Shown here one piece after another: positions 1 to 5,748 of a stretch of 7,124 bases of DNA. A program made the translations under genes and the position numbers. The stretch's first letter is position 1. Each line of letters starts with the position of its first letter. The stretch is from UBA4717 sp002404395. Lineage in GTDB: Bacteria > Bacillota > Clostridia > Oscillospirales > CAG-272. The notes under the pieces are model-generated. The model was not told the DNA's origin and searched no databases. It was given only the letters and a program-made list of their open reading frames with translations. The stretch lies in NCBI GenBank assembly GCA_937902275.1, contig CALFNW010000079.1:1-7124 (forward strand), given 5' to 3'.

Positions 1-1
1 G

Positions 2-193
2 CCCTCCGATATAACGGTCGGCGCCGTAGTGGAAAAAGGACAGCTCATCGGAGCGGTCGGAAACACCGCGCTGGTCGAGATCGCCCAGGAGCCTCACCTC
101 CATTTTGAAATGACGCTCGGCGGCGCTTATGTCGATCCGCTCGATTATCTTGAGAGCAAAGCCGTATCGGTTTCAGGAAATATCGCCGAATAG
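2..193 (+). CDS. M23-family metallopeptidase, C-terminal fragment (LytM domain, possibly SpoIIQ-like)
   Basis: This is the last 63 codons of a gene that enters from the left edge, read in frame 2 and ending in TAG at 191-193. The visible tail runs through a lysostaphin/LytM-type fold: a 'V..GQLIGAVGNTA' beta-hairpin, then PHLHFE, whose H-x-H (codons at 95-103) is the conserved zinc/catalytic His motif of M23 peptidases, then 'YVDPLDYL', the usual end of the domain. M23 enzymes cut peptidoglycan cross-bridges or act as non-enzymatic LytM scaffolds. SpoIIQ, the forespore-membrane LytM protein of the engulfment channel, ends similarly, and the next gene (sipL) is a sporulation gene, so a SpoIIQ role is reasonable. 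It remains inference, because the N-terminal membrane anchor and the first zinc ligands are outside the window. A short low-complexity tail follows the domain. Confidence 0.85.
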   Translation, partial: PSDITVGAVVEKGQLIGAVGNTALVEIAQEPHLHFEMTLGGAYVDPLDYLESKAVSVSGNIAE

Positions 194-199
194 CCAAGC

Positions 200-229
200 A
201 GATCCGCGCCCATCGGGCGCGGATCTTTT
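200..229 (+). terminator. Rho-independent terminator after the M23 gene
   Basis: A perfect 12-bp stem (AGATCCGCGCCC at 200-211 with its complement at 215-226), a 3-nt ATC loop and a short TTTT run (226-229) lie 6 nt after the peptidase stop. The T-tract is short and the next bases are G+C-rich, so termination may be incomplete, but position and stem strength support it. Confidence 0.8.
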
Positions 230-268
230 GCGCGCCGCCCCGCATACGTTTCATCCGATATGCGCAAA

Positions 269-318
269 AGGTCATATACTTAAGTGTTCGTATACTTAAG
301 AGGTCATATACTTAAGTG
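269..318. repeat. Three phased copies of TATACTTAAG at a 16-bp period
   Basis: TATACTTAAG occurs at 275-284, 291-300 and 307-316, exactly 16 bp from start to start. Copies 1 and 3 are identical over 18 bp (269-286 and 301-318); copy 2 keeps the 10-bp core plus a preceding G. The core contains the palindrome CTTAAG, extended to ACTTAAGT in copies 1 and 3. The array lies between the peptidase terminator and the sipL start. The variable 6-bp spacers and fixed core look like protein binding sites rather than a decayed satellite. A role as an operator for sipL is inference. CATATACT inside copies 1 and 3 also resembles a sporulation sigma-E -10 box (CATAcAnT), but I see no convincing matching -35. 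Confidence 0.8.
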
Positions 319-366
319 ACGCTGCATAGAATGAAGCGAAAAACTAAAAGAAAGCGGGTCAGAGCT

Positions 367-1887
367 ATGAATGAAAAAATAAACGGAGATTTTTCCTATT
401 GTTCGGTGCGGAAGAGCGGCAGTGATGTCTCAGGCGAATATATATTGCCCGACTCCTTTCCCGATGTCAGAAATCTATTGTATGTGGGCGCGAGCGTCGG
501 CGAGATAAAGAAATATTTCTCCGCCAATGAAGCCGAACTTTCGGGAAAGCTTACATATCGGGTGCTTTTTACCTGCATGCGCGACGGCACGGAGTCGCTT
601 GAATCGGTCTGCTTCGAAGACGACTTCAAAACGTCGGTCAAATGCGATATGAACGAGTCGGGTAACACCTGTGTGTCGCTCAGATCGGGCGGAGCGTCGG
701 GAAGAATGGCAAATCCGAGAAAATTTGCGCTCAGATGCGCGCTTGAACTTACCCTTTGCGAGGAAAAAACGCAAAGCGCGCTTGTGGATGTAAACCCGGA
801 CGATGAAACCGCGCAGGTCAGATGCCGGAAGCTCGACGTGCTCTCCGCCTCAAGCGCCGAGCTGTATGAGCACAGCTTCAGCGATAATGCCGAGCTTGAC
901 GTAAATATGCCCGAGATCGAAAAGCTCGTCTTTTCGGAAGCGCTTTTGAATATCGACAACAGCGGCGAAGGCGAAGCGTTCAGACTCGGCGGCACGCTTG
1001 CGCTTTGCTGCGTCTATGCCGATAAAGAGGGAAACTACCACGGGATCAACCGCGATATTCCGTATACCGTCACGCTGAACGACGACGAGCTTGAGCTTAT
1101 CGGAGATACCGGCGATATCGTCTCGGTGACCGCTGAGCCGGCGGTCACGGCGTTTAATATCGAAGTGGGGAAGAACCGCTATGATGAGTCGAAGCAGCTT
1201 GAGATCGACATCGATTACGACATTGATCTGCTTATCCTGCGGAAAAAAGGAATTTCGGTGATCACGGACGCTTACGATACCGCGCATAACGACAATCCGA
1301 AGTATGAAAAGCTTGAGCTTGAGGTGCCGTGCGGCAGACTTAAAAACAACTTTACCTATACCGAATCCTGTAATTTTGCGGACGGCGAGCTTATCGGCTG
1401 CTTCGGAGTTGCGCTCTCTTCGCCGACTATAGTACACTCGGAGGGAAATACGGCGGTCGAGTCGCGACTTTCGGCGGCGCTGATCTTTGCGGACAACGAG
1501 GGTATACACAGCCGCGCGCTCACACTTCCGACGTCTTTCAGACTCGGCGGCGGCAGCGAATATGCGGATAAAGAAGCGGTAGGTTCGGCAATACCTAAAA
1601 AGCTGCGCATGAGAGCGGACTCAGGCAAGCTCTATGCCGAGTGCGAGGTCTGCTTCGACGCGGCGGCGGTAAAGAGCGAGAAGCTTGACTGTTGCCGTAA
1701 GCTTGAGGTCGGAAGCGAGCTCGGCGAAGCAGAAAAAAGTATACTCTCGGTCTTTTATCCCACAGGCAGCGAAACGCTCTGGGACGCGGCAAAAGCAATG
1801 CGCGTGCCGCTTGCTTCGATCATCGGCGCGGATGCGGAAAACGGCGTGGATTCGCTGCTTGCAAAGCCCGTGATATCCGAGCGGTAA
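367..1887 (+). CDS. sipL: SPOCS (DUF3794) and LysM domain protein, SipL-like spore coat morphogenetic protein
   Basis: In clostridia, SipL is the mother-cell protein that works with the ATPase SpoIVA to attach the spore coat to the outer forespore membrane; its C-terminal LysM contacts SpoIVA. The 506-residue product has the family layout. It opens with 'YILPDSFPDVRNLL' (about residues 25-38). SPOCS-like beta-rich segments then lie near 30-95, 190-245 and 330-400, each with a 'G.l...v.f...' strand pair. A degenerate LysM follows at about 463-485 (YPTGSETLWDAAKAMRVP, the counterpart of GDTLWxIAKxY). There is no signal peptide or membrane segment, as expected for a mother-cell cytoplasmic protein. 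I chose ATG 367 because a modest GAAAGCGGG site sits 8 nt upstream and the family starts near here. A GTG at 316 would add 17 basic residues, has no RBS and overlaps the third phased repeat. Other members of the DUF3794-LysM family are the alternative. Confidence 0.82.
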   Translation: MNEKINGDFSYCSVRKSGSDVSGEYILPDSFPDVRNLLYVGASVGEIKKYFSANEAELSGKLTYRVLFTCMRDGTESLESVCFEDDFKTSVKCDMNESGNTCVSLRSGGASGRMANPRKFALRCALELTLCEEKTQSALVDVNPDDETAQVRCRKLDVLSASSAELYEHSFSDNAELDVNMPEIEKLVFSEALLNIDNSGEGEAFRLGGTLALCCVYADKEGNYHGINRDIPYTVTLNDDELELIGDTGDIVSVTAEPAVTAFNIEVGKNRYDESKQLEIDIDYDIDLLILRKKGISVITDAYDTAHNDNPKYEKLELEVPCGRLKNNFTYTESCNFADGELIGCFGVALSSPTIVHSEGNTAVESRLSAALIFADNEGIHSRALTLPTSFRLGGGSEYADKEAVGSAIPKKLRMRADSGKLYAECEVCFDAAAVKSEKLDCCRKLEVGSELGEAEKSILSVFYPTGSETLWDAAKAMRVPLASIIGADAENGVDSLLAKPVISER

Positions 1888-1904
1888 ACTTTTATAGAGA
1901 GTCA

Positions 1905-1934
1905 AAAGCGGCGGCGGGGAAGCACCGCCGCTTT
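1905..1934 (+). terminator. Hairpin terminator after sipL
   Basis: A perfect 10-bp stem, AAAGCGGCGG (1905-1914) with CCGCCGCTTT (1925-1934), and a 10-nt loop lie 17 nt after the sipL stop. Only three T residues follow, so it is a weak intrinsic terminator. A second small hairpin (CGGGC AAC GCCCG, 1940-1952) and a T-rich stretch lie downstream and may help. Confidence 0.6.
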
Positions 1935-1961
1935 GCGCTCGGGCAACGCCCGCTTCGCCGC

Positions 1962-1999
1962 TTTCAAAAAAAATCCGTTTTTTCACTATTTTTTTGAAA
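1962..1999. repeat. AT-rich inverted repeat between sipL and the tRNA promoter
   Basis: TTTCAAAAAAA (1962-1972) is the exact reverse complement of TTTTTTTGAAA (1989-1999), giving an 11-bp stem around a 16-nt centre that itself contains a run of six T. It could be a bidirectional transcript end for sipL, or an A-tract element just upstream of the tRNA promoter acting like an UP element. The inverted repeat is seen; the role is inference. Confidence 0.5.
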
Positions 2000-2006
2000 A
2001 AAGGTA

Positions 2007-2035
2007 TTGCCTTTTTGATTTTCGTGTGGTATAAT
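2007..2035 (+). promoter_or_regulatory. Sigma-A extended -10 promoter of the tRNA genes
   Basis: TTGCCT (2007-2012, 4 of 6 to TTGACA), a 17-bp spacer, and perfect TATAAT (2030-2035) preceded by TG at 2027-2028, which makes the extended -10 form TGgTATAAT. The predicted start is near 2042, about 20 nt before tRNA-Leu. Confidence 0.8.
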
Positions 2036-2063
2036 ATCACAGTCGTCACGGAAAATCATAATC

Positions 2064-2150
2064 GCCGGTGTGATGGAATTGGCAGACGTGCCGGACTCAA
2101 AATCCGGTCCCGGCGACGGGGTGCGGGTTCGACCCCCGCCACCGGCACCA
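2064..2150 (+). tRNA. tRNA-Leu (CAA)
   Basis: This is a class II tRNA of 87 nt with encoded CCA. The acceptor stem GCCGGTG (2064-2070) pairs fully with CACCGGC (2140-2146), the discriminator is A2147 and CCA is at 2148-2150. The anticodon stem CCGGA/TCCGG encloses the loop CTCAAAA (2096-2102), so the anticodon is CAA (2098-2100), which reads UUG. The long variable arm (from 2108) is typical of Leu, and the T arm has GGTTCGACCCC. It is transcribed from the promoter just upstream and followed after 5 nt by tRNA-Val in the same unit. Confidence 0.96.
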
Positions 2151-2155
2151 TATAT

Positions 2156-2232
<77 letters not shown>

Positions 2233-2235
2233 TTT

Positions 2236-2268
2236 AAAGGAGATGTCTTTCCGACGTCTCCTTTTTTT
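2236..2268 (+). terminator. Strong Rho-independent terminator of the tRNA transcript
   Basis: A 12-bp stem AAAGGAGATGTC (2236-2247) pairs with GACGTCTCCTTT (2253-2264), with one G-U pair, a 5-nt TTTCC loop and an unbroken run of seven T (2262-2268). It begins 4 nt after the tRNA-Val CCA end. Confidence 0.95.
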
Positions 2269-2377
2269 GCTTTGTGTCCGTATTTGCGGAGCAAAGACGT
2301 ATTTTGCGAAGTATCATGCATGAGCGACGTCCTCGCTTGTATGAGACCGCGCGCATTGAATTTTCAGGAGGAAAACC

Positions 2378-4102
2378 ATGAAAAAACGCTTGCTGAGTGT
2401 ATTGCTTTGTTTTGCTTTTGCCCTCACGCTCTTTCCGATCACGACCTCTGCCGATCCTGTAAGGCTTGACCACGTCGATATCGTTTTTGAGCTTCCGAAG
2501 GCGGGCGAGCTGTGCGATATGGAAACGCAGGTCAACGTAAAGTCTATCAAAAGCGGAAACATAGACCTGCTTGCAAACGGCGCCACCGTCGCATATACCG
2601 AGTGGATCGGCGACGACGATATTAACGAGGACGGCGATTACGTGTTCCGCGCCGGCGCGACCTATCTTGTAAACGTCAAACTCTCCTTTGATACGTTAAA
2701 GGGCTATTGCGCAAACTATACGATGATGAGCGGCGATACTGTGGTCGTTCCCGAGTCTTTTTCTGCGACCGTCAACGGAGTGCCCGCAACGGTGCGCACC
2801 AGCGCGCCGTATTTTCCGACGCTCCAGGTCAGCCTGACAATTGAAGGCGAGCGAATGAGCGAGAGCGAAAAGAGTGAGCTTACCGCCGAGCAGGAGAAAA
2901 ACGCAAAGGAGCTTGCCGCTACGCGCCGTGCAGGTTATCCCGCCCGCACACAGGCTGAAGCGGACGCGGTTAACCCCGACAATTTTCAAATGAATACGGT
3001 CATCATGGACGGCTCCGACCGCGGAGAAGGCTATGGTGTCGGCTATTTTAATGATATGAAAAATGTCGGAACGATCATAATGGACATTGATGACAGCGCG
3101 TTTTACAGCCGCAGTGACGCTGTTGATTTTCCGAGATCCATAGTCTTCAGGACCGATGCAAATGAGATCTGGCTCAGCGACAAAGTGGATGCGTATGAGT
3201 TTGTGGCGCGCATGGACGATGCGCTCAGAGACACGCTTTACCATACTCCGTATTATGATTACGACAGCGACAGACCGTTTTATACTGCCGGAGCAACGGT
3301 GTTTATTTCCGAGTCCGCAGCGGCAGCGCTCAGAGCGAAGCTTATTGACGGCCGTTCATATAAGCTCGTGTATACCATAAAGGCATATTCCGGAAACGAT
3401 GTATACGCCGCACAGAAGGCGGGCGCGTCCGCCGCGAAAGAGTGGTGTACCGACCACGACTTCAGAGATCAGATAAAGTCTGCCGACCGTGCTTATACCT
3501 ATTCGGACTGTCAGACCGCTCAGCGTTGGTATTATTCATGTACGATATGCGGAAAATGCGAATACAATCCGAACCATGTAGCCGGCACTCTCACGAATTC
3601 GTATGCCACGGATGACGTTACGGGCGCACACGGCGATGTGTACGCCGAGTATCCGAACGATGAATCATACGTCGGCGTCAATGCCGCAGGTCAGTATATC
3701 TATTGGCTCAGCTGTGACGTTTGCGGCAGATCGCATCGCTATCAGCAGCAGCATATTACCGCGGCAGAGTTCGCGCTCACCGGTTCGCAAGCAACGTTTG
3801 AGCAGTTTCAGGCTGAGGCGAACGCCACGATAAAAATGCGTGAAGCGCTTGCGCTCAGCAGTACCGAAGTCGCAGCGGGAATGTTCGCAATGAACCGCCG
3901 CAGCGATGCAAAGGCAAGCGCATGGGCGCAGAGCGACGTGAACCTTGCCCTCAATGACGATCTGCTCGATACCGACCTGCTCGGCGGCGATTACACCAAA
4001 AATATCACCCGTCTGCAGTTCTGTTCGGTGGCGGTCCGCCTTGCCGAAACGCTGACCGGCAAGAGCATCACACGCCGCAAGTATCTTTACCGATACGAAT
4101 AA
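2378..4102 (+). CDS. Secreted SLH-domain surface protein, 5' part of a frameshifted gene
   Basis: The start is ATG 2378, set by AGGAGG at 2366-2371 with a 6-nt gap. A Sec signal peptide is clear: MKKR, a hydrophobic core of about 16 residues, then TTSA as a likely cleavage site near residue 25. The mature region to about residue 350 is not a fold I recognise; it is acidic, with a Glu/Lys/Ala-rich stretch near 155-195. Two similar Cys-rich blocks follow: C357, H359, C378 and C388-x-x-C391 (WYYSCTICGKC), and C446-x-x-C449 (WLSCDVCGR). They resemble blocks repeated in clostridial cell-surface proteins, and metal binding is possible but unproven. SLH repeat 1 lies at about 512-562 (ending in ITRLQFCSVAVRLAETLTGK); SLH repeats anchor proteins to secondary cell-wall polymers. 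The frame then breaks: the last residues (RRKYLYRYE) are not SLH-like, while the expected SLH 2 continues in another frame. Removing one base would give a protein of 773 residues. Confidence 0.85.
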   Translation: MKKRLLSVLLCFAFALTLFPITTSADPVRLDHVDIVFELPKAGELCDMETQVNVKSIKSGNIDLLANGATVAYTEWIGDDDINEDGDYVFRAGATYLVNVKLSFDTLKGYCANYTMMSGDTVVVPESFSATVNGVPATVRTSAPYFPTLQVSLTIEGERMSESEKSELTAEQEKNAKELAATRRAGYPARTQAEADAVNPDNFQMNTVIMDGSDRGEGYGVGYFNDMKNVGTIIMDIDDSAFYSRSDAVDFPRSIVFRTDANEIWLSDKVDAYEFVARMDDALRDTLYHTPYYDYDSDRPFYTAGATVFISESAAAALRAKLIDGRSYKLVYTIKAYSGNDVYAAQKAGASAAKEWCTDHDFRDQIKSADRAYTYSDCQTAQRWYYSCTICGKCEYNPNHVAGTLTNSYATDDVTGAHGDVYAEYPNDESYVGVNAAGQYIYWLSCDVCGRSHRYQQQHITAAEFALTGSQATFEQFQAEANATIKMREALALSSTEVAAGMFAMNRRSDAKASAWAQSDVNLALNDDLLDTDLLGGDYTKNITRLQFCSVAVRLAETLTGKSITRRKYLYRYE

Positions 4103-4145
4103 TACCTACGCGCTCAAGGCGTATGCCGCAGGCATCACTACCGGC

Positions 4146-4700
4146 GTGTCAGATACGTCCTTTGACCCGAACGGTACGCTGACACGCCAGCAGATGGCTA
4201 CCTTCATTTACAGGACCCTGCGCTATGTCGAAAAGAACTCCGAGTATTCCTACACGAGCTACACCTCGAAGCTTTCCTCATACACCGACAATGCGCAGAT
4301 CCAAAGCTGGGCAAGGGAAGCTATGGCATTCATGAACGCGCTCGACCTTGTCAAGGGCACTACCGACACCACCCTCAATCCGAACGGCAAGTGCACGATA
4401 GAACAAGCCGTCGCCGTGGCGGAACGCAGCGTCTACGCTCACCAGATCGGCTGGTACCAGGTGGCGAGCGAAGATAATAATCATACAAACTATATGACTC
4501 TTCCTACGGCCGGGACCAAAATAAACGCTTCGCGCCGCAACGGCGACCTAGTGTGGGTCACCGGCAAACGTCTGGGCGTCTATAACGACGAGATCGAGTT
4601 TGATTATAATGTCCCTCATACTTTCGTTCCCGCCATCAATCCTTATACCGGACAGACTATGTATCTCTTCAATCGCGATCTGCGCCCCATCCGCGGCTGA
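4146..4700 (+). CDS. SLH repeats 2-3 and C-terminal tail, 3' part of the frameshifted gene
   Basis: This is the continuation of the preceding SLH gene in the next frame. The frame is open from 4056, just after a TGA at 4053-4055, and SLH 2 begins upstream of the listed GTG with IFTDTNNTYALKAYAAGI (from about 4083). It then runs through 'TGVSDTSFDPNGTLTRQQMATFIYRTL', the signature end of an SLH repeat. SLH 3 spans about 4256-4440 (YTDNAQIQSWAREAMAFMNALDLVKG ... TIEQAVAVAERSVY). The last 85 or so residues are a tail I do not recognise. GTG 4146 has no ribosome binding site and would cut SLH 2, so independent translation there is unlikely. It is best read as the C-terminus of the same surface protein, displaced either by mutation or by a one-base sequence error. 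Confidence 0.75.
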   Translation: MSDTSFDPNGTLTRQQMATFIYRTLRYVEKNSEYSYTSYTSKLSSYTDNAQIQSWAREAMAFMNALDLVKGTTDTTLNPNGKCTIEQAVAVAERSVYAHQIGWYQVASEDNNHTNYMTLPTAGTKINASRRNGDLVWVTGKRLGVYNDEIEFDYNVPHTFVPAINPYTGQTMYLFNRDLRPIRG

Positions 4701-4744
4701 TGCCGATCATGCGGCGCAACTCGGGGTGAAGATATTATAAAAGT

Positions 4745-4793
4745 AAAAAAGCTTCGGGACTCACGGCAAAACGTGATCCCGAAGCTTTTTTTT
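4745..4793. terminator. Bidirectional terminator between convergent SLH and AraC genes
   Basis: AAAAAAGCTTCGGGA (4745-4759) pairs with its exact complement at 4777-4791. An unpaired C4760 separates it from a further 5-bp TCACG/CGTGA stem around the loop GCAAAA, about 20 bp in total. Eight T end it on the plus strand (4786-4793), and six A at its left edge act as the T-run on the minus strand. It can therefore end both the SLH transcript and the convergent araC-type transcript. Confidence 0.93.
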
Positions 4794-4827
4794 GCGCCGC
4801 GCTTCGCGAGAAAAACGAAGGCGGCGC
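4794..4827. other. Second hairpin directly behind the bidirectional terminator
   Basis: GCGCCGC (4794-4800) pairs with GCGGCGC (4821-4827), and CTTCG (4802-4806) pairs with CGAAG (4816-4820), giving a 12-bp stem with one bulged G and a 9-nt A-rich loop. It abuts the T-run of the preceding terminator and is followed by TTTCGGTTTT, so it may be a backup plus-strand terminator. The rest of the 4828-4900 spacer shows nothing I can assign. Confidence 0.5.
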
Positions 4828-4900
4828 TTTCGGTTTTATCAGGGCAAATATTTCTCCTGAAAAACGCGAAAATGTCTGCCGCGCGTGCGTGCGTAAAACT

Positions 4901-5617
4901 TTATTTTATACAGCGGCTCGGCGCTGTTCCGTATTTCCGCTTGTATGCGCGCGAGAACTGCGGCAGATCGCTGTAGCCGACCGCAAGCGCACATTCTCCG
5001 ACGCTTCGCTTTTCTGCCAAAAGCGCATGCGCGCGCTCAAGCCGCACTTTGCTGATCAGCGCCGACGGAGACTCGCCGAAAGCGGCTTTGGTCAGCTTAT
5101 AAAGGTATGCCTCGCTGATAAGGCAGGCGCTTGCAACATTACCGACGCAAAGCGTCGGGTCGGAGTAATGAGTGCGTATATACGCAAGCGCTTCGGCGGC
5201 GGTCCCGTTTACCGCCTTCCCGACATTGCATATCAGCGCAAAAAGCCGATAGAGCACCGACAGACGCTCAAATCTTGAATCTGCGCCGACCGTAAGATCG
5301 AATATCTCCGCCGCCTGCGGCAACGGCAGTTCGGGCAGCGTAAGCGGCACCGCGGGCGAATTTTCCGAGTGAAAGTTGAACACAAAGCTGTCCGCCGCTT
5401 CCAGACAATCGTTGCGGTAAGCCAGCCCCTGCGGCAAAAAGATCGGCGAGCTTCTCGAAACGATATAACTGCCGCCGTGCGTCGTAAACTTTAACCTTCC
5501 GCATTTCGGTATTATTATCGCGTCGGCATAGCGGCTTTTGAAGCTCACCGTGTGCGCTTTTTTATCAAATACTTCAAGCGCGCTCACGTATTCGGTAATT
5601 ATCAGCTTTTCAAACAT
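4901..5617 (-). CDS. AraC-family transcriptional regulator
   Basis: This 238-residue protein has the two-part AraC/XylS layout. The N-terminal half (about 1-115) looks like a cupin-type sensing domain: 'IIIPKCGRLKFTTHGGSYIVSRSSPIFLPQG' is the usual beta-barrel stretch ahead of the 'fvF.F' strand. The C-terminal ~100 residues hold two helix-turn-helix units: NVASACLISEAYLYKLTKAAFG, then the family signature near the end, 'VGYSDLPQFSRAYKRKYGTAPSRC'. The start ATG (complement of 5615-5617) has an AAAAGG-type site just upstream. It is transcribed divergently from the dehydrogenase at 5749, with 131 bp between start codons, so it probably regulates that gene and perhaps itself. The ligand is unknown; AraC members of this size often sense sugars or related carbon compounds. 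It ends toward the terminator at 4745-4793. Confidence 0.92.
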   Translation of the reverse strand: MFEKLIITEYVSALEVFDKKAHTVSFKSRYADAIIIPKCGRLKFTTHGGSYIVSRSSPIFLPQGLAYRNDCLEAADSFVFNFHSENSPAVPLTLPELPLPQAAEIFDLTVGADSRFERLSVLYRLFALICNVGKAVNGTAAEALAYIRTHYSDPTLCVGNVASACLISEAYLYKLTKAAFGESPSALISKVRLERAHALLAEKRSVGECALAVGYSDLPQFSRAYKRKYGTAPSRCIK

Positions 5618-5657
5618 GACCTTTTATCCTCGTAACAGTATTGATCCGGCTAAATAT

Positions 5658-5685
5658 ATTATAGCATCTGCAATTGAAAAGTCAA
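5658..5685 (-). promoter_or_regulatory. Sigma-A promoter of the AraC-type gene
   Basis: On the minus strand: TTGACT (5685-5680, 5 of 6), a 16-bp spacer, and perfect TATAAT (5663-5658) with an upstream TG one base away, the extended -10 form TGcTATAAT. The predicted start is near 5651, about 34 nt before the ATG. Confidence 0.82.
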
Positions 5686-5702
5686 GCTATTCGGTATATC
5701 AT
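5674..5702 (+). promoter_or_regulatory. Sigma-A promoter of the dehydrogenase gene
   Basis: TTGAAA (5674-5679, 4 of 6), a 17-bp spacer, and TATCAT (5697-5702, 5 of 6). The -35 abuts the -35 of the divergent promoter (5680-5685), together forming TTGAaaagTCAA. A start near 5709 would fall after the in-frame ATG at 5707, which supports ATG 5749 as the true start. Confidence 0.65.
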
Positions 5703-5748
5703 ATAAATGCACGATAAAATTTCCGGCAAAATATCAGGAGGTGTATTT

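Noticed and set aside
269..318. CRISPR-like array
   Set aside because: Three 10-bp cores with 6-bp spacers are far too short for CRISPR repeats and spacers, and no cas genes are present.
316..366. GTG at 316 or ATG at 331 as the sipL start
   Set aside because: Neither has a ribosome binding site, GTG 316 overlaps the third phased repeat, and the extra 17 residues are basic and unlike the family N-terminus.
396..1509. Long antisense open frames opposite sipL
   Set aside because: They are shadows of a G+C-biased coding strand, with Ser/Arg-rich composition, no RBS and no recognisable domain.
2270..2296. Irregular hairpin (CTTTG..TCCG / CGGA..CAAAG) upstream of the SLH gene
   Set aside because: The stem is short and interrupted, with no aptamer-like conservation visible; I also found no convincing promoter in 2269-2377, so it is left unassigned.
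4056..4102. Programmed ribosomal frameshift joining the two SLH parts
   Set aside because: I see no slippery heptamer, no upstream Shine-Dalgarno-like stimulator and no slow codon next to a stop at the shift point; mutation or sequence error is simpler.
5707..5748. ATG at 5707 as the dehydrogenase start
   Set aside because: There is no RBS, it lies at or before the predicted transcript start, and AGGAGGTG sits just before ATG 5749.
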